Shown here one piece after another: positions 1 through 9,309 of a stretch of DNA of 64,000 bases. Position 1 is the stretch's first letter. Each line of letters begins with the position of its first letter. This DNA comes from Enterocloster bolteae (lineage in GTDB: Bacteria > Bacillota > Clostridia > Lachnospirales > Lachnospiraceae). A model generated the notes under the pieces. That model did no database searches, was not told the DNA's origin, and saw nothing but the letters and a program-made list of their open reading frames with translations. A program made the position numbers and the translations under genes. The DNA lies in assembly GCF_002234575.2 (NCBI RefSeq), contig NZ_CP022464.2, positions 4,526,001 through 4,590,000 on the forward strand, written 5' to 3'.

Positions 1-233
1 GAGTACTCTGCAAAGGGGTACAAAACCGTGCGTATCGGAGAGTCCTTAGTAAACGCCATGACTGCAAACGGCGGCTTGGTCTCCTCCCTCACCATGTCAT
101 CCATCAGCCCGTTAAAATCAGAGGGGCCTTCCACCAGAATCAGATCCGGCTGTTTTTCATCCAGAAAGCTTCTCAGATGATAGGCGCCGGCCGGCGACAG
201 ATGACGGATACCAAAACAATTCGGATGTCCCAT
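1..233 (-). CDS. DUF5682 family protein (N-terminal part, cut by window edge)
   Basis: The first 77 codons of a protein begin directly after the stop codon of the upstream AAA ATPase gene; stop and ATG are adjacent. The visible start reads FGIRHLSPAGAYHLRSFL, followed by a PDLILVEGPSDF segment, the N-terminal signature of DUF5682 proteins (the E. coli YehM type). Family members are encoded with a MoxR-type AAA ATPase, a SWIM protein and usually a VWA-domain protein; their biochemical role is unknown. A Shine-Dalgarno-like GGAG lies in the end of the preceding gene, so translational coupling is likely. A VWA gene would be expected further downstream, outside the window. Confidence 0.8.
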   Translation of the reverse strand, partial: MGHPNCFGIRHLSPAGAYHLRSFLDEKQPDLILVEGPSDFNGLMDDMVREETKPPFAVMAFTKDSPIRTVLYPFAEY

Positions 234-1337
234 CTATTGGTTCAACTCCTTACACTCTTTATAAAGTCCAAGCCACCGGCTGCCGCGTTTCTTCATAACA
301 TTTTCCAGGTATTCCTTCCACGCCAGTCCGTCCTTATCCTCATCCTTGACTACAGCGCCCTGAAGGGCGGACGCCAGGTCATAATCTGTTATTTCCCCAT
401 TTCCGAAGCTGCCTGCCAGAGCCATGCTGCCCGCTAAAAGCGAAATGGCCTCGGCAGTGGACAACACGCCTGAGGACGGCTTTACCTTCTGCCTGCCGTC
501 CAGGGTCATGCCTCCCCGCAGTTCCCTGAAAATGGTGCATACCTTTTCCACCACCTCATCATGGGGAATCCCGGCCCTGAGCTCCAGGCTACCTGCCAGC
601 TGCTCCACCCTTGACTTCACAATCTCCATCTCCGTGGACATATCGGACGGCGGCGGGAGGATAACGATGTTAAATCTCCGCTTCAGGGCTGCGGACATCT
701 CGTTGACTCCCTTGTCCCTTGTGTTGGCTGTGGCAATGACGGAAAATCCTTTCTGGGCAGGCAGTTCCAGCGCCAGCTCCGGTATGGAGATGCGCTTTTC
801 CGACAAAATGGAAATCAATGCGTCCTGTACCTCACTGGCGCACCTGGATATCTCCTCAAAACGGGCAATGCTGCCTGTCTCCATGGCGCGGTAAACAGGG
901 CTTTTTATCATGGCCTCCCTGGACGGCCCCTGGGCTATGAGCATGGCGTAATTCCATGAATAACGTATGTGCTCCTCCGTGGTGCCTGCGGTTCCCTGTA
1001 TCACCTTGGTGGAATCCCCGTTGATGGCTGCGGTCAGATGCTCGGACAGCCAGGACTTTGCGGTTCCCGGCTCCCCGATCAGGAGCAGGGCCCTGTCCGT
1101 TACCAGGGTGGCAATGGCGATTTCCACCAGCCTGCGGTTTCCGATGTATTTAGGTGTGATTTCCTTTCCGCCAACAGTTCCTCCCGTGATATAGGTGAGG
1201 ACGGAACGGGGACTCATTCTCCAGCCCGTGGGAACCGGGTCCTGTTCCGCTGCAATCAGTGCGTCAATTTCCTCCTGGTAGAGCTGTTCCGCAGGCAGTC
1301 GCTGCACGCTCTCTTCTTTTCCTGCTATTTTTCCCAT
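234..1337 (-). CDS. MoxR-type AAA+ ATPase (YehL-like)
   Basis: An AAA+ ATPase of about 367 residues in the MoxR/AAA_5 group. The Walker A motif GEPGTAKS lies near residue 93. A Walker B-like segment RFEEIS follows, where an Asp is usual before the Glu, and then sensor-like ATANTRDKGVNEMS. MoxR ATPases act as chaperone-like motors that work with VWA-domain partners on metal-centre or complex assembly; the substrate here is unknown. The ATG at 1337 is chosen over an upstream in-frame TTG because GGAGG sits 5 nt before it. It is flanked by the DUF5682 gene (downstream, no gap) and a large uncharacterised gene (upstream, 44 nt gap), so an operon is likely. Confidence 0.88.
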   Translation of the reverse strand: MGKIAGKEESVQRLPAEQLYQEEIDALIAAEQDPVPTGWRMSPRSVLTYITGGTVGGKEITPKYIGNRRLVEIAIATLVTDRALLLIGEPGTAKSWLSEHLTAAINGDSTKVIQGTAGTTEEHIRYSWNYAMLIAQGPSREAMIKSPVYRAMETGSIARFEEISRCASEVQDALISILSEKRISIPELALELPAQKGFSVIATANTRDKGVNEMSAALKRRFNIVILPPPSDMSTEMEIVKSRVEQLAGSLELRAGIPHDEVVEKVCTIFRELRGGMTLDGRQKVKPSSGVLSTAEAISLLAGSMALAGSFGNGEITDYDLASALQGAVVKDEDKDGLAWKEYLENVMKKRGSRWLGLYKECKELNQ

Positions 1338-1381
1338 GATATCCTCCAAGTCTCACTTTATTTTCCCGCAGATATGGTCCG

Positions 1382-3328
1382 TCAGCCCTGTTCCGGCAGA
1401 CCGGCAGCCTCGTTGATGGCCTTTCTGCAATAATCATTGGCATCCCAGCTTCTTCTCTCGGAGCTTCCTTTCGGGAAGCCGCACAAGATACGGTCGATCT
1501 CCCGAAGCTCCGTCTGACGCTCCTCTTCTGTCATGGGAAGCTGATTCATCTGATGCTGTACGGACCACAGTGATATGCCGGCATTGGGATTCTTTTTCAC
1601 ATATGTGCTTATAAGTCCCTTGAAATCCTTCCAGCCGCACTGTACCAGAATGCCGTACAGCTCCCGGTTATCCGTCACGGTCAGAGCCCTCTTATAAAAA
1701 TAGGATCCCTTCTCAGCCCTTTTCGCTGCCGGCAGCATGGAGAACAGGATTTTGTCCCGGTCAGTTTCCCGTTGTCTGCCTGCTGCGTCCAGTCCCGCGG
1801 CTGTGTCATTTCCAAATATCCTGGCATCCATCAGCATATCCATCCATCGGGAATCCGGCTTCTCATAAAGCCTGCGCCCGATGCGGTGGGCTGTCCCGGA
1901 CTTTTCGTCCACACGGCAGAGGATTTCACACTCCCCGTCTTCCCGGATACAGTGAATCCGGCCCAGCACAGCCAGCACAGCCGTTCTGGTCTTGCGTTTA
2001 TCTTCTTTTCCCAGCAGGGAATCCCTGGGAATCTTTCTGCAATAGGATTCATAGACAAAGGCAGCGGGTTTTGTCAGAAAATCAGCTGCCAGGGCTGGTC
2101 CCAGCCAGCTCCTCTCCTGCTCACCGGCCAGCTCCCCTGCCAGGGAAATCAGCCGTTCATCCTGGCTGTAAATAATGGAATCTATCAGCATGGCGGGAAA
2201 TTTCAGCCAGAACTCCGGGCCCGCCGGGTTCATACGGGCTGCCCTGCGGTATACTTCCTGCATGGCCCCGGAGCCTTTGCCCGGAAGGGCCGTAAGCAGC
2301 TGGCTCATAAGTCCGTCAAACTCTTTTTTGCTCATGGTTTCCTTTTGGTTCAGGGTTTCTTCTATTATCCCGGCCAGCCGGTCTGAAACCAGGTCGGATT
2401 TGGAAAAACGGAGATACCCCACGATCTCCCGCCCCTTCTTTTTAAACTGCTCCTCCCAGTATGCATCTGTCTCTTCCTGCTCCATCATGCCCAGCACCTG
2501 CTCTGTCATCTCCAGGCATAGTCCCTTTTCTGTCCGTGCCAAATCTAACAGCACGCCTGTGTTTTCCGTATTAAACCGGAGGGCATGGATAGCCTCTGCC
2601 CTCAGTTCCTTCTTCGCCCGTTTAAGAAGGCCCAGATAAAATTCATTTTCCGCCCCGCCGCATATGGACTCTATGACCCTGAGCCTGTGTATCCGCCCGT
2701 TATCCGTGGTCTCCCAGAATCCCCGCTTCACAAGCGGAACAATCTGTCCATCCTTCCCAGACAGAAACTTCTCTGCCGCATCTGCTATCTCCGCATACCG
2801 GTCCGAAAGAGCCGTTATGACAGCCGCCTGCAGACGGTAATCCTCAAAAACAAGGGGATGCTCCTCCATGGCCTCGGTGATGGGCACCAGCCGTCCTCCT
2901 CCGGACTCCGTCAGCGCCTGCTCCAGGGGATGAACCTGGCTGTAGGGCAGGCACGGCGCATAACTGCGTGATATCAGCTCCAGCGGCCGGGGCCCTGCCT
3001 CAGCCCCCGCCTCTGGTTCAGGCCGGGTCAGTGCATCCCCGCTGTCCTGTCCTATATGATAACCGGTCTCATATCCGGCCTGGGTACACAAAAGGGCCTC
3101 TGATAGGGCCAGGGCATCTAACAGACAGCCCGGACGGTCCTCACAGTCCGGTGCCATAACGTTCTCTGCCATTGTATACAATTTTTTTATCACCGGCACG
3201 GCCTGGGCCAGGGGCCGGATCTGCTCCACTGCCCTCCTGAGCCGGAAATCATCTCCAATCAGGTTCACCCCGGCCACTGCCGCTGCTCCAAGGCGCTCAT
3301 GGAGTTCATATAATCCCTGCAATTCCAT
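1382..3328 (-). CDS. Uncharacterised 648-aa protein of the MoxR/SWIM cluster
   Basis: A soluble, helix-rich protein with no signal peptide or membrane segment. I see no catalytic motif. The spacing of hydrophobic helices resembles HEAT/ARM-type repeats, for example around residues 160-300 where short helical units alternate with charged turns. It lies between the SWIM zinc-finger gene and the AAA ATPase gene in the same direction, with gaps of about 30-45 nt, so it is probably a scaffold or adaptor of that system (inference from context). In other bacteria a DUF5691-type protein occupies this place; I cannot confirm that membership by eye. The start has GGGAGG 7 nt upstream. Confidence 0.75.
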   Translation of the reverse strand: MELQGLYELHERLGAAAVAGVNLIGDDFRLRRAVEQIRPLAQAVPVIKKLYTMAENVMAPDCEDRPGCLLDALALSEALLCTQAGYETGYHIGQDSGDALTRPEPEAGAEAGPRPLELISRSYAPCLPYSQVHPLEQALTESGGGRLVPITEAMEEHPLVFEDYRLQAAVITALSDRYAEIADAAEKFLSGKDGQIVPLVKRGFWETTDNGRIHRLRVIESICGGAENEFYLGLLKRAKKELRAEAIHALRFNTENTGVLLDLARTEKGLCLEMTEQVLGMMEQEETDAYWEEQFKKKGREIVGYLRFSKSDLVSDRLAGIIEETLNQKETMSKKEFDGLMSQLLTALPGKGSGAMQEVYRRAARMNPAGPEFWLKFPAMLIDSIIYSQDERLISLAGELAGEQERSWLGPALAADFLTKPAAFVYESYCRKIPRDSLLGKEDKRKTRTAVLAVLGRIHCIREDGECEILCRVDEKSGTAHRIGRRLYEKPDSRWMDMLMDARIFGNDTAAGLDAAGRQRETDRDKILFSMLPAAKRAEKGSYFYKRALTVTDNRELYGILVQCGWKDFKGLISTYVKKNPNAGISLWSVQHQMNQLPMTEEERQTELREIDRILCGFPKGSSERRSWDANDYCRKAINEAAGLPEQG

Positions 3329-3358
3329 GGTAATTCCTCCCTTTCCTGGTTCTGTCCG

Positions 3359-4810
3359 TCAATAGAGCAGGCGGACCACTTCTTTTGCCGTGATGATTGA
3401 ATAGGGGTGCAGACATATCCTATGTCTGCTCCTGTCATACCAGAGAACTCCGAACATCACCTGATTTCCTGCCATCTGCCTGTCAGGCAGGATGTCCAGG
3501 CGGCAGACAGACGGCCTGTCCCCCGGCCTGTCCTTCAGTTCTATGGTGCTGTTGCCGCAGTACATTATGTATTCCCGCTGCTCCCCCTTGACGCCTTCTG
3601 TGCCGACTGTCCCCAGCCCGTCATAGGATACCAGACAGCCGAACCGCCCGTCCGACAATGTGTTTTTAAGCTCATTCTTTGCCGCCTTTACCAGTTCGGG
3701 AAGGGATGAAGAGGCCTTATCACGGGCTTCTGCCAGCAGTTCTCCGGTCACCGGCAGGAATTCCTGTCCCTCCCAGCGTATCCTCCGTCCGTTCTCTCCC
3801 GGATAATATACCAGCATGGGCACCCTGAGCGCTTCCGTCACGGAATCCTCTTCCTTCACATACTTGAGGGCCTTCACAGGGCGGTAATTATAGGTAATAT
3901 CAATCTCACCGCTGTCCAAATCCAGCCACCAGCCCTTGTCCACCAGTTCCCTTCTGGCCCCGTCATAGCTGACATGAAAGGACAGCTGGAGCAGGCGTAC
4001 GTTTTCCTTTTTAAGCCCCAGCTCTATCAGCCTATCCAGGTTCCAGATTCCGCCCAGCTCCTCATACAGGACGCTTGCGTCATCCTCCACCTGGCCCTGC
4101 TCCAGCTTTTCCGTCAGATAAGCCCTTGACTTTTTTATCAGGGCCCGGAGAAATACCAGGATTCTTACGGCCTCTTTGTAATCCCCTTTTCCATCCTCCT
4201 TAAGCCGCGAAACCTCCAGCACAAGGGACTGCACCAGTCTTTGGGGACCCGGAAGGTAGTAATCCCCCAGCTGCTTTGCCAGGTCCTGGTATACCTTCAC
4301 CGATGTTCCGTTCAGGGTTCCCAGTCCTGCCTCCACCAGCTCCCTCACCACCTTCTCCGCCAGGTCCAGTCCCTCCAGCTGTTTCTTAAGCTTCTTTGTC
4401 CTGGCTGCCTGATTCGTCTTTTTAGGGGCCCTGGGCCTGTCACCCTGACTCTCCTTTTTTCCTGCCCTGACATCCTTCTTCGCCCTTTTATCCAATATAT
4501 CCTGGGGAATGTCACAGATATCCCAATGGCGGCCCTGTGACAGCTCCATCATGAGAGCCAGACCATGTTTGCACGGAAACTGCCTGCTGGGGCAGCTGCA
4601 GCGGCACACCGGGGCGTCATTGTCCGCAAAATCCAGGGTCACCCTGTAGGCCGAACTGCCGCTTCCCTTGCAGGAGCCCATGTAAAAGGTGTCGTCCTCT
4701 GACCGGGCATGTTCTGTGAAACCTCCGCTTTTGACAATTTTTCTTGCATTATTGACCGCATTGGCATTGGGAGCCATGGCGGCAATCTGCTGTTCCGGGA
4801 TTTCCCTCAT
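3359..4810 (-). CDS. SWIM zinc-finger protein (YehQ-like)
   Basis: About 483 residues. Near residue 70 is the SWIM zinc motif C-x-C-x(n)-C-x-H, seen as CRCSCPSRQFPCKHG; SWIM domains bind DNA or protein. The remainder is a long helical and beta region without recognised motifs, with a Lys/Arg-rich stretch around residues 115-145. The ATG at 4810 is preferred over two upstream in-frame Met codons because GGAGG lies 6 nt before it. It is the first gene of the minus-strand MoxR cluster, upstream of the 648-aa gene. The role, probably target recognition for the AAA motor, is inferred. Confidence 0.85.
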   Translation of the reverse strand: MREIPEQQIAAMAPNANAVNNARKIVKSGGFTEHARSEDDTFYMGSCKGSGSSAYRVTLDFADNDAPVCRCSCPSRQFPCKHGLALMMELSQGRHWDICDIPQDILDKRAKKDVRAGKKESQGDRPRAPKKTNQAARTKKLKKQLEGLDLAEKVVRELVEAGLGTLNGTSVKVYQDLAKQLGDYYLPGPQRLVQSLVLEVSRLKEDGKGDYKEAVRILVFLRALIKKSRAYLTEKLEQGQVEDDASVLYEELGGIWNLDRLIELGLKKENVRLLQLSFHVSYDGARRELVDKGWWLDLDSGEIDITYNYRPVKALKYVKEEDSVTEALRVPMLVYYPGENGRRIRWEGQEFLPVTGELLAEARDKASSSLPELVKAAKNELKNTLSDGRFGCLVSYDGLGTVGTEGVKGEQREYIMYCGNSTIELKDRPGDRPSVCRLDILPDRQMAGNQVMFGVLWYDRSRHRICLHPYSIITAKEVVRLLY

Positions 4811-4917
4811 AATATCCTCCATCCTGTACACGAACTGCGGTACAACTATGTGATTGGTTATTTATTCCATTATACGGAAATTTGGAGGGGGTTGCAATGG
4901 AAAGTGGGGCAAAGCGT

Positions 4918-4964
4918 AAAAAGGCTGCCGCCTTTCCGGTCTTTCAACCGTTAAAGCGGCAGCC
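4918..4964 (-). terminator. Rho-independent terminator of the spoIIIA operon
   Basis: A GGCTGCCGC / GCGGCAGCC stem is followed on the minus strand by a run of five T. It lies just after the spoIIIAH stop codon and before the SWIM gene start. Confidence 0.85.
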
Positions 4965-4986
4965 CGGCCTTCTGTGTTCCTTCTGC

Positions 4987-5844
4987 CTATTCTGCCATAT
5001 TGAGCAGTGTAATGATAATCTGGTCTGCTCCCACCTCTGCCTTGCGTTTCACAATGTCCTCAATCTGGGCCCGCTGGGGATCCGTTATGGAAGGAGCGTT
5101 GATAACCACATCCACCTTATCCTTGGTGATGCTGACAACCGGATCTGAGAAGCCTTTTGCCATCAGGAGGGTTTCTGCGGCATTTTCCTTCTCGGAAACC
5201 TCGGTCAGGTCAATCATGTCCTGGATGGCCTGCTGTTTGGCTGCTTCGTCAATGCTGTCACTGTTAATCAGGCTCATCAGTGTCTCTTTGTTCTTGGCGC
5301 GCACCTGCTCCCTGCTGAGCTGCACGTTTGCTATGTAATCAGCCACGTTCATGCCGCTGGTCAGTACGGCTTCCCCGGGATTCTCCAGGCCGGCCTGGGC
5401 GGAGCTGTCCGTATCAGCCGCTGCCATCTGCCCCGGATCAGCTGCCTGGGTAGCCTCCTCAACTCCTGTGCCGTCTCCGGCCTGGGCCAGCTGTCCCTGG
5501 TCAGCCCCGGTATCGGCTGCCGCCTGGGCGCCGTCTGCGTCGCTTACCGCATCCAGGTCAGAAGGGTCCTGGTCCAGGCTGGGAATCTCCTGTAGTCCGG
5601 CCTGGCCGTTTAAGGAGGCTGCCTGGTTCTCCGCCAGGATATCTTCATCCGAAATGTCCATGGCGCCTGCCTCATACACCCGGTTGCCGCTTGCCAAATC
5701 CTTCTTCCCCGCGTAGTTCAGATATCCGGCTGCCGCAATCATGACAGCCAGTGTCGTGATGATGATTTGGTTCCTGCGGAAGAGACGTTTCATGTTCATG
5801 TCCTTCATGTGCTCTTTTACCTGTTTCATATTCTTGATTTTCAT
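4987..5844 (-). CDS. spoIIIAH: Stage III sporulation protein SpoIIIAH
   Basis: The last gene of the spoIIIA operon. SpoIIIAH is a mother-cell protein that spans the outer forespore membrane and binds SpoIIQ in the intermembrane space, forming the channel between the two cells. One N-terminal membrane segment (about residues 25-45 from this start) is followed by a long Ala/Asp/Gln/Gly-rich linker and the conserved C-terminal YscJ/FliF-like domain. It is about 285 residues, longer than the roughly 218 of B. subtilis, mostly because of the linker. The ATG at 5844 has AAAGGAG 8 nt upstream; an earlier GTG directly abuts the RBS and is unlikely. Confidence 0.93.
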   Translation of the reverse strand: MKIKNMKQVKEHMKDMNMKRLFRRNQIIITTLAVMIAAAGYLNYAGKKDLASGNRVYEAGAMDISDEDILAENQAASLNGQAGLQEIPSLDQDPSDLDAVSDADGAQAAADTGADQGQLAQAGDGTGVEEATQAADPGQMAAADTDSSAQAGLENPGEAVLTSGMNVADYIANVQLSREQVRAKNKETLMSLINSDSIDEAAKQQAIQDMIDLTEVSEKENAAETLLMAKGFSDPVVSITKDKVDVVINAPSITDPQRAQIEDIVKRKAEVGADQIIITLLNMAE

Positions 5845-5861
5845 ATCCTGCACTCCTTTAT

Positions 5862-6614
5862 TTATTCCACCCTCTTTAATACTTTTATTTTATGTGCCGG
5901 CAGGCCAAATAATGCTTCCATAGCCTCAGAAATTTCAGCTTTTACAGTTGGGCTGCCTCCGCCCTCTGCGCTGATGATGATTCCCGATATCTCCGGACTC
6001 AGTTCTTTTTCAACAATGGGCGCGTTTGTACTGCTGCCGGAACCGCTTCCTGCCAGTATGGTATTCTCCTGTATCTGGTTGTTTGTCACATCCCTGGTGC
6101 CTCCCCCTGAATCCTTTTCCTGGGTGGTACTGGTATTCGTGGAGCGATCCACCCGCAGCACCTTTTCGCTGGAGGATTTAAGCACCACCATGACATCCAC
6201 CTTCCCCACGCCGTCCACGGACTTTAATATATTCCTGATTCTGTTTTCCATCTGTGCTTCATAGGATCCGTCCTCGGATGTGCGGGCCGCCGCCGGGTAG
6301 GAATCTTCCCGGCCGTCTGATGCGCCTGCCCCATTTCCGTCCGGCCCCTGGGCCATCCCGTTTTGGGAGGAGCCCTGGCCAAAGCCGCTGTCCTCTCCGC
6401 TGCCGTTTGTATTGTCCTTTGTCCACAGCGGAACCGCTCCTGCGCCCTCTGTGCCGGCCCCCGCGATCTGCCCGCCGGTATTCTTATCCTTCTTGCTTCC
6501 TCCGGGCAGGGGAAAGGAGAGAATCATGAGAAGAACTCCTATAAGAAGCAATAACAGCCACTTTTCCTTAGTCATTTTTCCATTGAATCTGGATATCCGA
6601 TTCTTCCAGCCCAT
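5862..6614 (-). CDS. spoIIIAG: Stage III sporulation protein SpoIIIAG
   Basis: SpoIIIAG forms a large ring in the feeding-tube complex of the engulfed forespore. One membrane segment (about residues 18-36) is followed by a Gly/Ser-rich extracytoplasmic linker and a ring-building domain containing VDVMVVLKSS and the PEISGIIISAEGG segment typical of the family. The ORF overlaps the end of spoIIIAF by 47 nt from this ATG; a second Met (at 6575) would reduce the overlap to 8 nt and is possible. It lies between spoIIIAF and spoIIIAH. Confidence 0.92.
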   Translation of the reverse strand: MGWKNRISRFNGKMTKEKWLLLLLIGVLLMILSFPLPGGSKKDKNTGGQIAGAGTEGAGAVPLWTKDNTNGSGEDSGFGQGSSQNGMAQGPDGNGAGASDGREDSYPAAARTSEDGSYEAQMENRIRNILKSVDGVGKVDVMVVLKSSSEKVLRVDRSTNTSTTQEKDSGGGTRDVTNNQIQENTILAGSGSGSSTNAPIVEKELSPEISGIIISAEGGGSPTVKAEISEAMEALFGLPAHKIKVLKRVE

Positions 6615-7272
6615 AGTACTGCGCCACCTTTCCTGTTAAATGGTTTATTTTTTTGTCCGCCGCCATGCCTCCTGCCTCCCCCTCCCCCTGTTCCGGTGTG
6701 TCCCCGTTATTCTCCACGCCTCCGGTCTCCGGCAGCTCTCCCAGCTCCACATCCTCAACCTTCACACTGTCAATCCTCCCCGCGTCCACATTCACAGGCC
6801 TGCTCCCCATATAATCCCAGCTGCCCAGCTCTGTATCCGCCTTCTTCCCGCTGATGACCAGACCGATTCCTTCAATCTGCCCATAACGGCTGCTGTTTCT
6901 GTCACCGTCAATCTGTACGCTGGCTCCGGTGCATTCCAGTCCCTCCGCCCTGGCCATGGCCTCCACATCCGCTGCCACTGCCTGCTCATATTCACGGATG
7001 ACCTGGTCCAGACGCCGTTCTTCCATCCCCCAAAGATCCTGCTTCAAATCATCCGTATCATTCTGAAAAGAAATGGATTTAAACATGGACGATATCTGCT
7101 CATCCAGGTGCAGCCCTCCTGTAAATGGGCTCACTACCAGAAGAATCAGGACCATGCCCGAAAAAAAGCGGATATATTTGCCGTATTTGGAATCCGCCAG
7201 AAGATTATTTACCACAGAAAGAAAAATCATGTAGTATATGATGTTCTTCACCCATCCATAGACAGCTTCCAT
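6568..7272 (-). CDS. spoIIIAF: Stage III sporulation protein SpoIIIAF
   Basis: About 234 residues with two N-terminal membrane helices (roughly residues 8-28 and 35-54) and a soluble C-terminal domain facing the intermembrane space. The VKNIIYYMIFLSVVNNLL start and the DSKYGKYIRFFSGMVLIL stretch are characteristic of SpoIIIAF. It is part of the mother-cell channel complex. The ATG at 7272 has AAAAGGAG 6 nt upstream, better than the Met two codons earlier. A Gly/Glu-rich spacer is inserted near the C-terminal end. Confidence 0.92.
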   Translation of the reverse strand: MEAVYGWVKNIIYYMIFLSVVNNLLADSKYGKYIRFFSGMVLILLVVSPFTGGLHLDEQISSMFKSISFQNDTDDLKQDLWGMEERRLDQVIREYEQAVAADVEAMARAEGLECTGASVQIDGDRNSSRYGQIEGIGLVISGKKADTELGSWDYMGSRPVNVDAGRIDSVKVEDVELGELPETGGVENNGDTPEQGEGEAGGMAADKKINHLTGKVAQYYGLEESDIQIQWKND

Positions 7273-7326
7273 AGGCATCTCCTTTTATTTAACACAATAG
7301 GTTCCGGGATTTTTCAGTCTGCTTTG

Positions 7327-8610
7327 CTAGGAGGCAAAATAATTCACATTGGTGGTGGCGCATGTAATGGCTATGGCTACCATAAACAGAAACATGGAGT
7401 AAAGCACAATCTGCAGCAGCAGCTTATGTCCTTTGGACACGCCCGACACACAGGACACCACCCGTTTGTCACACACAGGCTGCATCACGGCAGCCACGCA
7501 CTGGTACATGATCATGAGGACTGTCAGCTTCATCACCGGAACAACGGATATGACAGCCAATACCACCACGGCCGCGGCTCCCATTGTATTCTTAATCAGC
7601 ACCCCTGAGCCCAGAACCATCTGGGCCATGGCCCCGGCCCCCTGGCCCAGCCCCGGAATCATTTCCATAAGCCGTTTCATTCCTGCCTGGCCTGCCGCGT
7701 CAGCATAGGGAAGTATCATGGCCTGTATGAGATGAAATCCCACCACCAGCCCGGTCAGGGTCCGCAGGCTCCACACCACGGCCTGCTCCAGCAGTTCAGT
7801 CAGCTTTGATAAAAGCGCCTCCTTTGCCACATGGCTTCCCAATACCATGAGCACATAAATCCTGACCATGGATATGAGGACTGTGCTGCACAGCCATTGT
7901 ACCCCGGTCACCGCGCCCAGCATACACTCATACAGCGCCAGGGCGCTCATGCTGCCCCCGGAAAACGCCACCGCCATATAGTAGGCCGGCATGAGCAGCT
8001 TCATGAATTCCAGTATCTGTTCCATCACCTGGGCCGCCACCTGCAGACTGGCGGAAAAGCTGGCTGCCAGACATGTAAACAGCAGGAGATATGTAACGAA
8101 AAAACCTGTGTCGGAAATCTGGCCTCCCTTAAATACGGAAGAAACATTGGTAAATACAGCTCCAATCAGACCAATGGCAGCCACCTGAAACAGCATCTGG
8201 CTCCCCCTGTCCACCTGCGAGAACAGAGCGTTCTTAAGCCCCATTCCGGTCTGGCCCAGGATGCCCTTTAAGTTTCCTTTCATCAGCTCCTTCATCAGCC
8301 CCCAGAAGGAAAGTCCTTCCATTCCCCCGTCCTGCTGTCCCATGACATCATCCAGAAACTGCTGAAGCCCCTCCATTTCATCCTGAAGTCCCATGTCCTG
8401 CAAAGCCTGGTCCGCCCCTGTCTCTGCCCCCTGCGCTCCGCTGGTGTCCCATCCCCGGCCTGGGGCCTGTTCCCCGCCAATGCCTGTCCCCTGTCCCCCC
8501 GCCGAAGCGCCGTAAACAGGTCCGCCTGCCCATCCCAGGACTCCGGCAAACAGCACTGCCAGGCCCCACAGGGCCGCGCTCCTGACTCCCCATTTCTTCC
8601 ATCTCTTCAT
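7327..8610 (-). CDS. spoIIIAE: Stage III sporulation protein SpoIIIAE
   Basis: A 427-residue polytopic membrane protein. An N-terminal signal-like segment (residues 12-34) is followed by a Gly/Gln/Asp-rich spacer (about 35-85) and then some six to seven membrane helices. In the family it is the integral membrane core of the SpoIIIA channel. It starts 4 nt inside the end of spoIIIAD (ATGA overlap), indicating coupled translation. It is slightly longer than the roughly 399 residues in B. subtilis because of the low-complexity spacer. Confidence 0.93.
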   Translation of the reverse strand: MKRWKKWGVRSAALWGLAVLFAGVLGWAGGPVYGASAGGQGTGIGGEQAPGRGWDTSGAQGAETGADQALQDMGLQDEMEGLQQFLDDVMGQQDGGMEGLSFWGLMKELMKGNLKGILGQTGMGLKNALFSQVDRGSQMLFQVAAIGLIGAVFTNVSSVFKGGQISDTGFFVTYLLLFTCLAASFSASLQVAAQVMEQILEFMKLLMPAYYMAVAFSGGSMSALALYECMLGAVTGVQWLCSTVLISMVRIYVLMVLGSHVAKEALLSKLTELLEQAVVWSLRTLTGLVVGFHLIQAMILPYADAAGQAGMKRLMEMIPGLGQGAGAMAQMVLGSGVLIKNTMGAAAVVVLAVISVVPVMKLTVLMIMYQCVAAVMQPVCDKRVVSCVSGVSKGHKLLLQIVLYSMFLFMVAIAITCATTNVNYFAS

Positions 8611-8993
8611 CCCAAAAATGTCTCCAATGTCCCAAAAAGCGCCAGCAGAATGGGCATACTGATACCCAGAATGGACAGCTTCCCGAATATTTCAATCTGG
8701 TTTCCCAGGGAACCATACCCTGCGTCCTTGCAGATTCCGGATGCAAATTCGGCCACATAGGTAATGCCCACCATTTTAAGCAGGGTCACCAGATACACGC
8801 TGTTTACCTTGATATAGCCCTGAATCCGTTCCAGGGCCTCCAATATATCCTTCAGCTTTCCGGTACCGTAAAAGAAGATAAAGGCGCCTGCCGCCATGAC
8901 CATATATGCTGCGTATTCTCCCTTTAATCCCTTTAACTGCACCGCCAGCAGGACCGTGGCAATCCCCGCAGCCGCAATGGTAATAATTGTCAT
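8607..8993 (-). CDS. spoIIIAD: Stage III sporulation protein SpoIIIAD
   Basis: A 128-residue membrane protein with about four hydrophobic helices, close in length to B. subtilis SpoIIIAD (about 133). The central segment VYLVTLLKMVGITYVAEFAS and the KDAGYGSLGNQIEIFGK loop are family hallmarks. It lies between spoIIIAC and spoIIIAE, overlapping the latter by 4 nt. Confidence 0.93.
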   Translation of the reverse strand: MTIITIAAAGIATVLLAVQLKGLKGEYAAYMVMAAGAFIFFYGTGKLKDILEALERIQGYIKVNSVYLVTLLKMVGITYVAEFASGICKDAGYGSLGNQIEIFGKLSILGISMPILLALFGTLETFLG

Positions 8994-9020
8994 ATGGTTT
9001 CCTCCCTGAAAAGGCGCGTT

Positions 9021-9215
9021 TTACAGCGCAAACAGATTCTTCATTGTCTCAAACAGGTCGTATATGTAAGGTATCATCCAAAATAAAACCAGCACCAGCC
9101 CGGCCAGACTCGTAAGAAAAGCCTGTTCATCCCGGCCGCTGTGCTTTAATACCTGGCAGATGACAGATACCAGGATTCCTACTGCCGCTATGCGAAATAT
9201 CAGATTTACACCCAT
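9021..9215 (-). CDS. spoIIIAC: Stage III sporulation protein SpoIIIAC
   Basis: A 64-residue protein with two membrane helices (about residues 5-23 and 32-52), joined by a HSGRDEQAF loop conserved in SpoIIIAC/AD proteins. Length and position between spoIIIAB and spoIIIAD match the family. It sits 27 nt upstream of spoIIIAD. An RBS-like GGAG precedes the ATG. Confidence 0.92.
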   Translation of the reverse strand: MGVNLIFRIAAVGILVSVICQVLKHSGRDEQAFLTSLAGLVLVLFWMIPYIYDLFETMKNLFAL

Positions 9216-9309
9216 TGCCGTCTCCTCAATCTTCTTAAAATATATTTATAAATGTGTCCTGTGCCGCACAGTCACATCACCATCGTGAAGCATATGTCCC
9301 TGACTTGTC

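Noticed and set aside
3171..3182. ATTGTATACAAT palindrome as GntR operator
   Set aside because: It lies deep in the coding sequence of the 648-aa protein, as does TTGTATACAA at 11115-11124 in the esterase gene; both are likely chance.
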